A stretch of 64,000 nt of DNA from CAYPPG01 sp964412555 (GCA_964412555.1 CAYPPG010000012.1:67039-131038), one strand, 5' to 3'. Shown: positions 8,084 through 17,498, numbered from the stretch's first letter. Numbers and translations: made by a program. Notes: generated by a model not told the origin, from the sequence alone.

Positions 8084-8371
8084 ATGAAAATGCACAATCC
8101 TCCTCATCCGGGAGAAATCATAAAAACCCTATGCTTGGAGCCACTAGGCTTATCCGTCACCGAAGCGGCAAAAGCGCTAGGCGTTAGCCGCAAAACACTA
8201 TCCGGCATTCTCAATGGCCGCAACGGGATAAGCCCGGAAATGGCGATTCGGCTCTCGATCGCATTTGACACCACCCCAGAAAGCTGGCTCAATCAGCAGG
8301 TTCAATACGATCTCTGGCAGGCGGAACAGCGCAGAGGTGAATTACAAGTCAAGCGGCTATCCGCTGCTTAG
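8084..8371 (+). CDS. higA: HigA-family antitoxin with helix-turn-helix
   Basis: The 95-residue protein (MKMHNPPHPGEIIKTLCLEP) is a typical HigA/VapI antitoxin. The opening PPHPGEI motif leads into an XRE-type helix-turn-helix (VTEAAKALGVSRKTLSGILN) and the family block SPEMAIRLSIAFDTTPESWL. It would bind the toxin and repress the operon promoter. The start at 8084 lies eight bases after the end of the broken higB gene, with GAGG just upstream. HigA is intact while its toxin is disrupted, so this protein may now act only as a regulator. Confidence 0.88.
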   Translation: MKMHNPPHPGEIIKTLCLEPLGLSVTEAAKALGVSRKTLSGILNGRNGISPEMAIRLSIAFDTTPESWLNQQVQYDLWQAEQRRGELQVKRLSAA

Positions 8372-8384
8372 CAACTAGGACAGA

Positions 8385-8642
8385 CTAACCCTTGTTCTTG
8401 CTACCCGATACTGGATTCATCTCAGCAACCAGGGTTTCCGGCGCAATATCCTGTTCGTGGGGCCACGTTACTGCGCCAAACAAAATCCCTACTTGCTTGA
8501 AATAATGCTCATTGCGTAATTCCCGAAAGACTCCATGGTTCAGATATGGTTTTAAGTCAAAGATTCCTTTGCGGCCATCCTCTATCTCAACATAGATTTT
8601 ATAGTCATCCAGCGGTCGTACTGTTTTTACGTCCCAATACAT
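8385..8642 (-). CDS. DUF2442 family protein
   Basis: The 85-residue product (MYWDVKTVRPLDDYKIYVEI) has the DUF2442 pattern: a short beta-rich domain with DGRKGIFDLKPYLNHGVFRE and a terminal region ending in the WPHEQDIAPETL block. DUF2442 proteins are often found beside DUF4160 proteins and are suspected toxin-antitoxin components, but their role is not established. The ATG at 8642 has AGGAT five bases upstream. No DUF4160 partner is visible here. The gene converges on higA with a 13-base gap. Confidence 0.75.
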   Translation of the reverse strand: MYWDVKTVRPLDDYKIYVEIEDGRKGIFDLKPYLNHGVFRELRNEHYFKQVGILFGAVTWPHEQDIAPETLVAEMNPVSGSKNKG

Positions 8643-8715
8643 ACTATCCTCATAATGGCATCTTGATATTACGAAATATTGATTGATAGTCAAGGAAAAA
8701 CCGAGATAAAAACTT

Positions 8716-8743
8716 AAGGGTGCGGACAATTTGCCGCACCCTT
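8716..8743 (-). terminator. Rho-independent terminator of the thioester-protein gene
   Basis: A ten-base stem (AAGGGTGCGG/CCGCACCCTT) with an eight-base loop is followed, on the minus strand, by AAGTTTTTATC. It lies 35 bases after the stop of the large thioester-protein gene. Confidence 0.8.
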
Positions 8744-8777
8744 ATAGTGTAATCGTAAACGATAAAGAACCATTTCA

Positions 8778-11700
8778 CTAATCCGCTACCAGCTGCGTCC
8801 CCCCTGCTTCGGTGCGGGTTGTCTCATCATAATACAAATACGCCGCGCTCGTTCCGCTGTCGGCTTTGACAGGGAAGCGTGCTTTGACTTGAAAAGTGAA
8901 TTCGAGCGGGGTGGCGCTTTCGAAGTAATCGACGTAGAAGATAATCTTCCAGCCCGCTTGTTCGATACGCGAGATCGTTTCGATCTCTTTGACTCGTTCC
9001 AGCGACTCTTGCACAACAGCGAAGCCAGTGGGGACGGAGACATCGACGATGGCCATCCCGGTCTTTTCCTTTTCACCGAAATAGTGGGTGTACACATTCA
9101 CATCGACGATATCGTCCACGGCCACATGCTCGGATGAATATTCCACCCGCAGCGTCATTTCCGGACTCTGTGTTTCATCCATTGGAGTTACCGGAACATT
9201 GAATGCCTGCAGCACTTGGAACAGCACCGTTCCGGTTCCGCTTTGCCGCAACTCGATTTGTTCGGCGCGGTCGATTTCCAGTGCTTGGAACACGTCGAAG
9301 TTCTCGGAATTCACCGTGAAGATATGCACGGTTTCTCCATCGACTAGAACTTCGATCTGCGCATCCAAATCACGGCTTTGATTGATGGCCGCTGATGTCA
9401 AAGATTTGAAGGCAAGAACGGTGTCCTGTGTATTGCCGAAGCCGCCGAGATGATTGCGTTGCACCGCCAGCCATTCGATAGCCGGTTGGGCTTCGATCAA
9501 TTTGCCTGAATTCAGGAGAGCCAAGACGGCATAACCTGTCGTTTCGATGGGGTAGGGTTCCCAATGCAGTCCGTCAGCGTCTGCGATACCAACTTCTATT
9601 AGCAGGTTGATCGCCTGTTCCGCGCTAGTGCTTTCTGCCTGCGTAAAGGCATAAGCGATTTGGGCGAGGATGTAGGGATTCATCTCCTCGTTGGTCAAGT
9701 TCCGTTCAAGATAGGCTAAAGCCTTATCGATGACAGTTTGATCAGTTTCACCATATTCAAGCAAGGCATTGACGACAAACGCTGTCAGTGCCAGATTGCC
9801 GTCCATGCCGCCGATCATCTCGCTATGGACAACAAAACCGACCGGATCCCATGAGCCGTCGTCTTGCTGATGGCCGACAATCCATTCCGCCGCTCGGTCG
9901 ATTACATCCGCATCGATGGTTCTTATTTCACGCGCATTGCTGAAGGTGGATAGCACGAAGGCCGTGAGCCAGAGGCTGCCGCTGTCGTCCTGTTGGCCGA
10001 AAGCGGAAAACGATCCGTCTGTCCGGCGAAACGTCAATTGCCGTTGATAGCCGGTCGTGACGAAATATTCGGCCTTGGCGCGAATTTCCGGCATCAACTG
10101 GCCGGTCGCTTTGAGGTAGCGGAGAATCTCGATATCCGGCGCGAGAAACATCATGTTTTGTTCACCACAGCCAAACGGCATTTCCAAAAGTTTTTCCAAC
10201 CCCGTCATCGATTGTCCCAAGAGACTTGGAGTGATCGCGACACGGTAAAATTCGGAATCGGGTACGATTTCGAATTCCGGTGGGATGATCGTCGGATCGG
10301 TGGGGATCGGATCGCGTAGGATCGGCGGTTCCGGCAACGATAAATCGATAGTAACGGAAGTCGCGTCACGCAGAATGCCGTTATGGACAATATTGCGGCG
10401 CACACCTTCCGGCTCAACCCGCAATTCCTTCCGGATGGCATCTGCCCGATTGGCCGATTGGGCAATCAAGGAAATAGGGATCATTCCGACTTTGGTCGGT
10501 TCAAGCGTAAAAGAAACGCTGGCCAGGCCGTTACCCGGCACAATGATTTCCTGCACAGGATCATCCTGCAAGCCAAGCCCTTCGGCGTCTTCCAACGTGA
10601 TGCGGATCGTTTGTTCCTGATCCACATAGTTGAAAATTCGTACACTCAGTGGAAAACGGTCTCCACGAATAACCGCATAAGGTAAATCCGGTTCGACAAA
10701 GAAATCCTGAAATACACGAAGAGAACCTTCTGCGATTCCCAAACCGCTTTGGGAAGTGGAGAGAGCATGCAGTTTCCAAGTCGTGATACTGTCCGGTGCT
10801 GTCAATTCCAATTGAGCATTTCCATTTTCATCAGTCAACAATTCCGGCTGCCAAATCCAAGTTTCGGGGAAGAAGGTGCGCACTCGCTCCGGTTCCTGAT
10901 ATTCTCCCCCTTCTGCTCCCCCGGCTGCATCCTCTAAAACTAATTCCGGTGGGAGAGGAAAGGGAATGGGAAAGTTTCCGCGCATGAATTTCCATGGATC
11001 CACAGGTTCCGCTTTCGGAAGCGAGACGGATTTGGAGGTAATCATTTGCAAGTTGCTTTCATCCAAGATATCAGCAGCCCCTTTTTGGCTGAAATCGGGC
11101 ATAGAATTCGTCGGTCTGAAAATAGGCCCCGGTTCCGGTTGGGGTTCATCACCTTGGTGTACTTCCGCTTTGGGTTCCATAAAGATACGTTCGAGCTCTG
11201 CAAATACATTACGCAAGTTCAGGCGGCCCTCGGCCAGCGCAAACACGGATTCATCGACAACCGCCAAACCGATCATCGATTGCTCACCGCTTTGCATGGA
11301 TAAATTCACCGGATCACCAGGACGGACTTCCTCAGCGCTAAATGAGGTGTTCAAATTGACCGGAGCGACGATTTCTACAGTAAACGGCAATACGTCGACA
11401 GAAACTTCATTGTCTTGTTGAATCATGTAGGCAACCACACGCGCTTGCGGACTCATTTCCGGAGTGACTGTAAATTGAATTTGGCGAGTTTCTGTCGCCT
11501 GAGAAAAGACCGTCCGGCCATTGGCATACACATCGTAAAAAACAGTGCCGCTGTCAGTGGCAAAGACGTTGAATATGACATCTTCACCAACTTGAAGAAT
11601 CTCGTCATTTTGTTGACGAAGATGAATGTAATGCGAGCCAGGGGAATAGACAGCGTTTAAGACCAACGTTTCTTCTTCCGTCTTCCCATCCATGGTGGCT

Positions 11701-13961
11701 CTGGCTACGACCGTCCCCATGGTGGCTCTCTCAGGAACATTGAATTGATACAGCGCCATTCCATTTTCAGTTTGTATGGATTCGGTGTTGCTTCCGAAAT
11801 CTGTGCCGTCGGTAGCAAAGAAAGTAATCTCGAGTTCCACTGCATGGTTTAGCAATTGCCCGCCCGGCGTTTCGGTAATGATCATGATTTCCTGATTCAA
11901 ACCGGGTTTAATGACCGGTGATTCAGGGATCAGCTTGACATTCACACCCGCATCGACGATGCGCAGTAGTTGGTCGGTGTTTTCTTCATGGCCGGTGTCA
12001 TCGGTGACGGTTATTTTCAATTGAAGCGTACCGGCGCCTTCTTCGGCAGGAGTACCTGCGATATACCCGACCGGCGGCAAATCGAATGCATAAATACCGT
12101 CTTCAAGACGCGCATCTACGGTAGAATAGGTTTCCCATGTTCCGACATACCGTAAGGCTTCGATATGGACATTGCCTTGAACCGGTTTTCCAAAGAAGAA
12201 TCGGCTGTCGATGGTTCCTTGTACCCGTTCATCCACAAGGAACCAGTCTTTCGGCATATTGACATTTACTTCGAAGGCTGGAAGAACGTATTTGTCGACC
12301 ACGATGTCTTTCTCGATTTGTACATCGGTTCCGTATTTGGCCGTAATTTTCCAGGTACCGAAATTCAATTCATTCGCCAGAGGGAGTTCAAAGGAAGCGA
12401 CTCCATATTCGTTTGTCGTCAGGTTATCGCGATGAATTTTGATACCTTCCGCATCGTTGATGGTCAATTCCACGTCACCGGCTAAGGGAGCAAGCGCATT
12501 GTTCAGCAAAACTACGCGGCCCTGGATTTTCTGGGCAGGTTTATAAATCGGTTTGTCCGTTTCGATAAACAAGACACCGCCCTTTTGGATGGCCAACTGC
12601 CCTGTCAATATCTCGTTGCCATAGCTTTTGACCGATATTTGATAATTGCCTATATCAAAACCACTGCTGCTTGCAAGGCCGGCGTTCATCATGGAAAACC
12701 ATTTCGATGGAGTACTTTGCTCACCTTTTGTTATCCCTTTTTCAACAAGATAGGACTGATCGTTGCCGGACAACCAAATTTCATAGGGAAGGGAAACCGG
12801 TTTTTTGCTCTTCGAGTCTACTGCAGTCAATGAATAGTCGGATTTGCTGCCCAGATAGAGAGTTTTTGGTAAGAGAAGAGTCGCAGCAACCGAAGAACTC
12901 ACATCGAATTCAACCGGTTCGGGTAATCCAACAATCGATGTAGAGGATAGAGTTTCCAAGGCTAAATTATAAGCGGCTGTTTCACCGGCATTTTCTCCTC
13001 CCCCGTTTTGGACAAAAGCATACAGCGGTTCACCGGACGAATAATAGAGTCCACCGGTAATAAGTTCATACTTTTCAGGTGCTTCCGGCACGTTTGAATT
13101 ATGGAAAAATACACCGGAACTCCAATCCCCGTTCGTGATCACCATGGCGGACATACCGTCATTACCGGAAATTCGTGAAATGTCTGCTTTTCCGATCAAT
13201 AAAGAACCGTCTTCGATCGATTCGGGATCGGCGGCATTTACACCGGCATTGGCTGCTTCACCATTTCCGGCGACACTCAAGATAATTCGCTGATGTTCGG
13301 CATCCTGGTGAACGGTTCCTTTGTCCAGATTGATATTCGTGATGAGATCATCTGAACTTGTTGAAAATGAACCGTCGGGAGTGGTTGCAATTTGCTGTGC
13401 TTCGCCGTCGTTGAGTGGATAAATCGAGAAGTTGTAAATCAATACTGTTGCATTTTCGGTGGCTTCCTCTGAAAGAGCCACTTGCACGGCTCCGACAAAT
13501 TCACCGGATTGCGCTCGGTATACGGTGTGCAATCTCCGGACTGAATCGAGACTCTCAGGCGCATAATCTTCAAAAAGGGTATATCCCAATTGACCATCCG
13601 GTGTTCCATCTACAGAATTCAATGCAGCCACCGCAATTTCCGCATTGCCAGCAAGGATGGTATATTCAAGAGTGACCACAACGGATTCTTGACCGGTTTG
13701 AATCGGTTCCTTCGTCATGATCAGAGTTGCATCACCCGGCTGCAATGTGACATTGTACCCCTCACTCGTTGCCGAACCATAGACAAAATTTCCGTTCACT
13801 CCCACTGGTAATGTGTAATCAGATACTGGAGTAAGTAGAATGTCTCCGCTACGAAAACTTTCGCTCGTAAATTGAACCGTTTTTAAAGGATTGGCTTGTA
13901 CGAGCAATGGTATCGAAAGAATTGAATATAATAATATTCCGATGTGAATATACCTAAACAT
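8778..13961 (-). CDS. Secreted thioester protein of the alpha-2-macroglobulin/complement C3 family
   Basis: This protein of about 1727 residues has a Sec signal peptide (MFRYIHIGILLYSILSIPLL, cleavage after VQA). An N-terminal beta-rich region of some 350 residues, not recognised, precedes the family core. MG domains follow, with TDKPIYKP at 468 and then VVDKYVLPAFEV. Next come a proline-rich bait-like stretch ending in FPETWIW near 1030, a thioester domain with GCGEQ (Cys 1265), and a C-terminal receptor-binding-like domain from about 1600. A His 114 residues after the thioester Cys lies in VVHSEMIGG, as in complement C3. I see only one cysteine in the whole chain. Such proteins trap proteases or covalently tag surfaces. 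Start chosen by AGGAG 11 bases upstream. No pbpC neighbour is present, unlike the E. coli type. Confidence 0.93.
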   Translation of the reverse strand: MFRYIHIGILLYSILSIPLLVQANPLKTVQFTSESFRSGDILLTPVSDYTLPVGVNGNFVYGSATSEGYNVTLQPGDATLIMTKEPIQTGQESVVVTLEYTILAGNAEIAVAALNSVDGTPDGQLGYTLFEDYAPESLDSVRRLHTVYRAQSGEFVGAVQVALSEEATENATVLIYNFSIYPLNDGEAQQIATTPDGSFSTSSDDLITNINLDKGTVHQDAEHQRIILSVAGNGEAANAGVNAADPESIEDGSLLIGKADISRISGNDGMSAMVITNGDWSSGVFFHNSNVPEAPEKYELITGGLYYSSGEPLYAFVQNGGGENAGETAAYNLALETLSSTSIVGLPEPVEFDVSSSVAATLLLPKTLYLGSKSDYSLTAVDSKSKKPVSLPYEIWLSGNDQSYLVEKGITKGEQSTPSKWFSMMNAGLASSSGFDIGNYQISVKSYGNEILTGQLAIQKGGVLFIETDKPIYKPAQKIQGRVVLLNNALAPLAGDVELTINDAEGIKIHRDNLTTNEYGVASFELPLANELNFGTWKITAKYGTDVQIEKDIVVDKYVLPAFEVNVNMPKDWFLVDERVQGTIDSRFFFGKPVQGNVHIEALRYVGTWETYSTVDARLEDGIYAFDLPPVGYIAGTPAEEGAGTLQLKITVTDDTGHEENTDQLLRIVDAGVNVKLIPESPVIKPGLNQEIMIITETPGGQLLNHAVELEITFFATDGTDFGSNTESIQTENGMALYQFNVPERATMGTVVARATMDGKTEEETLVLNAVYSPGSHYIHLRQQNDEILQVGEDVIFNVFATDSGTVFYDVYANGRTVFSQATETRQIQFTVTPEMSPQARVVAYMIQQDNEVSVDVLPFTVEIVAPVNLNTSFSAEEVRPGDPVNLSMQSGEQSMIGLAVVDESVFALAEGRLNLRNVFAELERIFMEPKAEVHQGDEPQPEPGPIFRPTNSMPDFSQKGAADILDESNLQMITSKSVSLPKAEPVDPWKFMRGNFPIPFPLPPELVLEDAAGGAEGGEYQEPERVRTFFPETWIWQPELLTDENGNAQLELTAPDSITTWKLHALSTSQSGLGIAEGSLRVFQDFFVEPDLPYAVIRGDRFPLSVRIFNYVDQEQTIRITLEDAEGLGLQDDPVQEIIVPGNGLASVSFTLEPTKVGMIPISLIAQSANRADAIRKELRVEPEGVRRNIVHNGILRDATSVTIDLSLPEPPILRDPIPTDPTIIPPEFEIVPDSEFYRVAITPSLLGQSMTGLEKLLEMPFGCGEQNMMFLAPDIEILRYLKATGQLMPEIRAKAEYFVTTGYQRQLTFRRTDGSFSAFGQQDDSGSLWLTAFVLSTFSNAREIRTIDADVIDRAAEWIVGHQQDDGSWDPVGFVVHSEMIGGMDGNLALTAFVVNALLEYGETDQTVIDKALAYLERNLTNEEMNPYILAQIAYAFTQAESTSAEQAINLLIEVGIADADGLHWEPYPIETTGYAVLALLNSGKLIEAQPAIEWLAVQRNHLGGFGNTQDTVLAFKSLTSAAINQSRDLDAQIEVLVDGETVHIFTVNSENFDVFQALEIDRAEQIELRQSGTGTVLFQVLQAFNVPVTPMDETQSPEMTLRVEYSSEHVAVDDIVDVNVYTHYFGEKEKTGMAIVDVSVPTGFAVVQESLERVKEIETISRIEQAGWKIIFYVDYFESATPLEFTFQVKARFPVKADSGTSAAYLYYDETTRTEAGGTQLVAD

Positions 13962-14265
13962 GATTTTCCATTCTCCTTTGTGAAAAGTGAAGTTTTCCGA
14001 TCTTTCCCTTTTATATATCATATCCGGTCACAAATGTTCCCGTTTTTTTCAAAATAATTTTTAAAATGGTAATGCTTGATTAACTCACTAAACGTAGCGC
14101 CGGCATCTTGCCGGCTATTAGAAATGCTGGAGGGTGATTGTGCAAGCGAAGACGCTTGCAAATTCAATCATCGAAGGGAAAAAATGGAACAAGAGCTGAG
14201 GAAGAAAGTTGGAGAATGCAGAGATATCCGGTCTCATTCAAATAGCGGCTTATCATGGATACCGG
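13962..14265. other. Gap holding two short palindromic repeats
   Basis: No gene is supported. The stretch holds a 17-base imperfect palindrome GCCGGCATCTTGCCGGC (14099-14115) and a 20-base one, TGCAAGCGAAGACGCTTGCA (14141-14160). The second recurs in variant form at 21141. Both look like members of dispersed intergenic repeat families. The promoter of the thioester-protein gene should lie in 13965-14090, but I see no convincing consensus. Confidence 0.6.
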
Positions 14266-15066
14266 TTACTTTGCCAGGATTTTGATTTCATCCTTGCGGC
14301 ATTCAACAATCTTGTTTTCCTCAAGGCAGACATGGATCGTATTTTTAATATAATTCATTTCCTCGATTTGCCCCTCACCATGCGGTGTAGAAACGGCGGT
14401 TCCGGCCGGAGGAAATTGAGTTCGAGCTTCGACGTAGAGATCGGTCTCGTAAGCCAGGCAACACATGAGACGCCCACAGAGACCGGAAATTTTGGTTGGG
14501 TTGAGAGCGAGATTTTGTTCCTTCGCCATTCGGATGGTAATCGGCTCAAATTTTTGTAGGAAACGGGAACAACAAAGTTCCTGCCCACAGATTCCATAAC
14601 CGCCGATTTTCTTGGAGCGGTCCCGAACACCGATTTGGCGCATTTCAATTCTTGTTTTATAGACAAAAGCCAAGTCTTTCACCAATTCACGAAAATCGAT
14701 ACGGTGTTCTGCGGTGAAATAGAAGCGCATTTTTTTCCCGTCGAATGCACGCTCCACTGTCGCCAGAGCCATCGGCAAATTGTGATGTGCAATGCGTTCA
14801 AGACAGACTTGATACCCGTCGCGCTCAATTTCGCGATTTTGACGAATGATTTCGAAATCTTCATCTTCCGCAGCACGAAGAACGAACGTTTCATGTTCGG
14901 GAGGGATATCGTCATGCCATTCGTAAGGATCGCTTTTCACTTTCGCGAGTTCCTTGTCGCCTTCATGGTCGACAAGACAACAATCGCCAGGAAACAATAC
15001 GAGTGGTTCGTCTTCAAAACGACCGACAACCCGCCGGTCTCGGATTTTAATGTCAATAACATTCAT
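14266..15066 (-). CDS. PSP1 domain protein (RicT/YaaT-like)
   Basis: The 266-residue protein carries the PSP1 domain, recognised by GYGICGQELCCSRFL, the following ISGLCGRLMCCLAYE and the EGQI...IKNTIHV ending. The clustered cysteines (GICGQELCCS, GLCGRLMCCL) are the family hallmark. In Bacillus, RicT (YaaT) is part of a complex with RicA and RicF that carries iron-sulfur clusters and affects RNase Y activity; that is knowledge of the family, not shown here. The ATG at 15066 is preferred because a TTG six codons upstream has its Shine-Dalgarno too close. The gene stands alone. Confidence 0.88.
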   Translation of the reverse strand: MNVIDIKIRDRRVVGRFEDEPLVLFPGDCCLVDHEGDKELAKVKSDPYEWHDDIPPEHETFVLRAAEDEDFEIIRQNREIERDGYQVCLERIAHHNLPMALATVERAFDGKKMRFYFTAEHRIDFRELVKDLAFVYKTRIEMRQIGVRDRSKKIGGYGICGQELCCSRFLQKFEPITIRMAKEQNLALNPTKISGLCGRLMCCLAYETDLYVEARTQFPPAGTAVSTPHGEGQIEEMNYIKNTIHVCLEENKIVECRKDEIKILAK

Positions 15067-15515
15067 TGTTTCTTTTTTATTCAACCTTCATAATTTGATC
15101 ATAAAAAAACATGAAACGGATAGTGGAAAAATGTAAGAGATGACGATAGCAGACACAGTAGAGCAAATCACCCTTCCACCATCCTCATACAGCAGGATAG
15201 TTATAATTGATACTCCCCGGTTTTCATATTTATTGTAACCCATCTTCGAATCATGCACAGGTGATTGCGGATAACAAATGTTGTTTCTTTTTCTCACCTC
15301 CGATTTGAGATTTTTTTTCGCCTCTTCTTATTTATGCATTCACTGGAATGTTGACACCCGCTTGCTATAATCTCTACTGTTCAATATTAGTGATAAAACT
15401 CCTGATTTCTCTCTTCTGTTTCATTATCGATCGATTCGATCAATCAAAAAGAAATTAAGGGATTTGTCTCTCAGCGGAATAATAATCTTATCAATAGTGA
15501 AATTTCGAATGGATT
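15067..15515. other. Divergent intergenic region upstream of rimO
   Basis: No gene is supported in these 449 bases between two divergent genes. A TATAAT at 15366-15371 could be a -10 element for rimO, but the TTGACA at 15351-15356 is only nine bases away, too close to act with it. I see no riboswitch or repeat. Confidence 0.35.
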
Positions 15516-16913
15516 ATGGAGCAATTTGAATCGAATCAATTTAAGTTTTCTACTCTGCAATCGGAAAAAAAAGTGTTGAAATATCATATGACCTCTCTCG
15601 GTTGCCCTAAGAATTTGGTGGAGAGCGAGGAAATGATGGCACAATTATCCATTTCGGGGATGGTATTGGTGCATGATCCCGAAGAGGCCGATTTGCTTGT
15701 TGTCAATACGTGTGGTTTCATTGATTCGGCAAAGGAAGAAACGATCGAAACGATCATGGATCTCATTGAGATTCGCCGGAACAATCCCAACCAGCGGTTG
15801 GTAGTCGTGGGGTGTTTGGTTCAACGATACCGCAAAGAAATGGTGGAGGAACTGCCGGAGGTCGACGCTTTTGTCGGAGTGGAAGACAAAGATACATTCT
15901 CGGAGGTCGCGTGGGAAGCACTTGGGCGAAAACCGGAGTCGCCGTTGCAATGTTCCTCGTTTACGTATGCTCCCCGTTTGTTGACGACAGCTCCGCATAT
16001 GGCGTATTTACGCATTTCTGACGGGTGTTTTCATCGCTGTAGTTTCTGTGCGATTCCAGCGATTCGGGGATCTTTACGTTCGCGTCCCATCGAGGAAATC
16101 ACAGCGGAAGCACAGGCGTTAGCCGCGGGTGGAGTCAAGGAATTGGTGATTGTATCTCAGGATACGACATCCTATGGTTACGATCTCTACGGCCGTTTTG
16201 CTTTGACCGATCTTTTGTCGAATTTGGAGAAAATCGAAGGTATCGATTGGATTCGAGTCATGTATATGTATCCGCATTTGGTGGATCGGCGGCTGGCGGC
16301 TTTTTTTGCGACAAGTGAAAAACTTGTTTCCTATATCGATTTGCCGATTCAACATGGCGATCCTTATATCTTGAAACGAATGAATCGTGGCTCGAATGAT
16401 AAACACATCCGTCGCGCAGTGGACATGCTTCGTTCAGCACGCCAGAACATGACGTTTCGCACTACTGTCATTGTTGGTTTCCCGGGAGAAAAGAACCATC
16501 ATTTCGAAAAACTGTTCGAATTGCTCGAAGAATTGGATTTTGATCGTATCGGTGTTTTCACTTATTCCCGCGAAGACGGCACCGCTGCTGAAAATCTATC
16601 GGATCATGTTTCCGATCGCATCAAAGAGAAGCGTTATCAGAAATTGGTGGATTGGACGTCAAGAAAAGCTCATGAAAAAAACCGGCGTTTCGAAGGAGAA
16701 ATTTTAACCGTACTGGTCGATCGAAAAGATCCTTACCAAGACAATGTCTATTGGGGAAGATATTACGGTCAGGCACCGGAAGTGGACGGGGAAGTCATGA
16801 TTCGGGGTAGTAAATTGATCGTTGGGCAATTCGCACCGGTTCGAATTACGGAATGTGATGAAGATAATTTGTATGGATACGTGAATGTGGAGATCGCTTC
16901 GGCAATAGCATGA
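15516..16913 (+). CDS. rimO: Ribosomal protein S12 methylthiotransferase RimO
   Basis: The 465-residue radical SAM enzyme adds a methylthio group to the conserved aspartate of ribosomal protein S12. The N-terminal UPF0004 domain has the expected cysteines (SLGCPKNLVESE, NTCGFIDSAKEE, VVVGCLVQRY) for the auxiliary iron-sulfur cluster. The central radical SAM motif is C171, C175 and C178 in DGCFHRCSFCAIP, and a C-terminal TRAM domain follows. The S12-specific RimO signatures (GCPKNLVESE, CAIPAIRGSLRSR) separate it from MiaB. It overlaps pgpA by four bases (ATGA), so the two are an operon. The first 18 residues are longer than usual, and a later start is possible. Confidence 0.95.
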   Translation: MEQFESNQFKFSTLQSEKKVLKYHMTSLGCPKNLVESEEMMAQLSISGMVLVHDPEEADLLVVNTCGFIDSAKEETIETIMDLIEIRRNNPNQRLVVVGCLVQRYRKEMVEELPEVDAFVGVEDKDTFSEVAWEALGRKPESPLQCSSFTYAPRLLTTAPHMAYLRISDGCFHRCSFCAIPAIRGSLRSRPIEEITAEAQALAAGGVKELVIVSQDTTSYGYDLYGRFALTDLLSNLEKIEGIDWIRVMYMYPHLVDRRLAAFFATSEKLVSYIDLPIQHGDPYILKRMNRGSNDKHIRRAVDMLRSARQNMTFRTTVIVGFPGEKNHHFEKLFELLEELDFDRIGVFTYSREDGTAAENLSDHVSDRIKEKRYQKLVDWTSRKAHEKNRRFEGEILTVLVDRKDPYQDNVYWGRYYGQAPEVDGEVMIRGSKLIVGQFAPVRITECDEDNLYGYVNVEIASAIA

Positions 16914-17449
16914 GTTATTCCATCCCCCCTGCAACACATTTACCCCCGGCTTATTCGTCAGCGACGTTTTTGCAGAAAGTGACGTATTGGATCTCGACGG
17001 TACTGGGAACCGGTCATCTCCCCGCTTCAGGAACCTGGGGCGCATTGGTCGCATGGATATTACATGTCTTTTGTTATCCGGATTTTTTTACATCGGAGAA
17101 TTGGCTTTGGGCATTGGTCACGGTTATTCTGATCATTCTGATCGGCATCGGTTGTGGTGAATTGACGGAACGAATGACGGGTGTGAAGGACGATTCACGC
17201 GTCAATATTGACGAGGTCGCCGGCTATTACGTAACCGTGCTGTTTCTTCCGGCCGGAATTTGGTACACTGCCCCTGCTTTTATTCTCTGTAGGATATTCG
17301 ATGTGATAAAACCACCCCCTGCGCGCCAATTGCAAAGTGTGCAAGGTGGTTTGGGAATCATGATCGATGATGTTATCGCGAGTATTTACGCCTGCCTGAT
17401 GATGCATGGATTGATCTATTTCGGTTGGCCTTTCCGAACGATCAGCTAA
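16910..17449 (+). CDS. pgpA: Phosphatidylglycerophosphatase A
   Basis: The 179-residue integral membrane protein should dephosphorylate phosphatidylglycerophosphate to phosphatidylglycerol. The sequence has the PgpA signatures TGHLPASGTWGAL near the N terminus, DDSRVNIDEVAGYYV in the middle and the catalytic-region block FILCRIFDVIKPPPARQLQS. A conserved GGLGIMIDDVIAS follows, then a C-terminal membrane helix. It starts within the stop of rimO. The first 20 residues are proline-rich and variable. Confidence 0.93.
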   Translation: MSYSIPPATHLPPAYSSATFLQKVTYWISTVLGTGHLPASGTWGALVAWILHVFCYPDFFTSENWLWALVTVILIILIGIGCGELTERMTGVKDDSRVNIDEVAGYYVTVLFLPAGIWYTAPAFILCRIFDVIKPPPARQLQSVQGGLGIMIDDVIASIYACLMMHGLIYFGWPFRTIS

Positions 17450-17498
17450 TTACCCAATATTATATTATAGTTGTACCTACAATTTGCCTTACATTGTG

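Noticed and set aside
15351..15371. TTGACA and TATAAT as a sigma-70 promoter for rimO
   Set aside because: The spacing is only nine bases, so the two elements cannot work together; the TATAAT alone may still be a -10.
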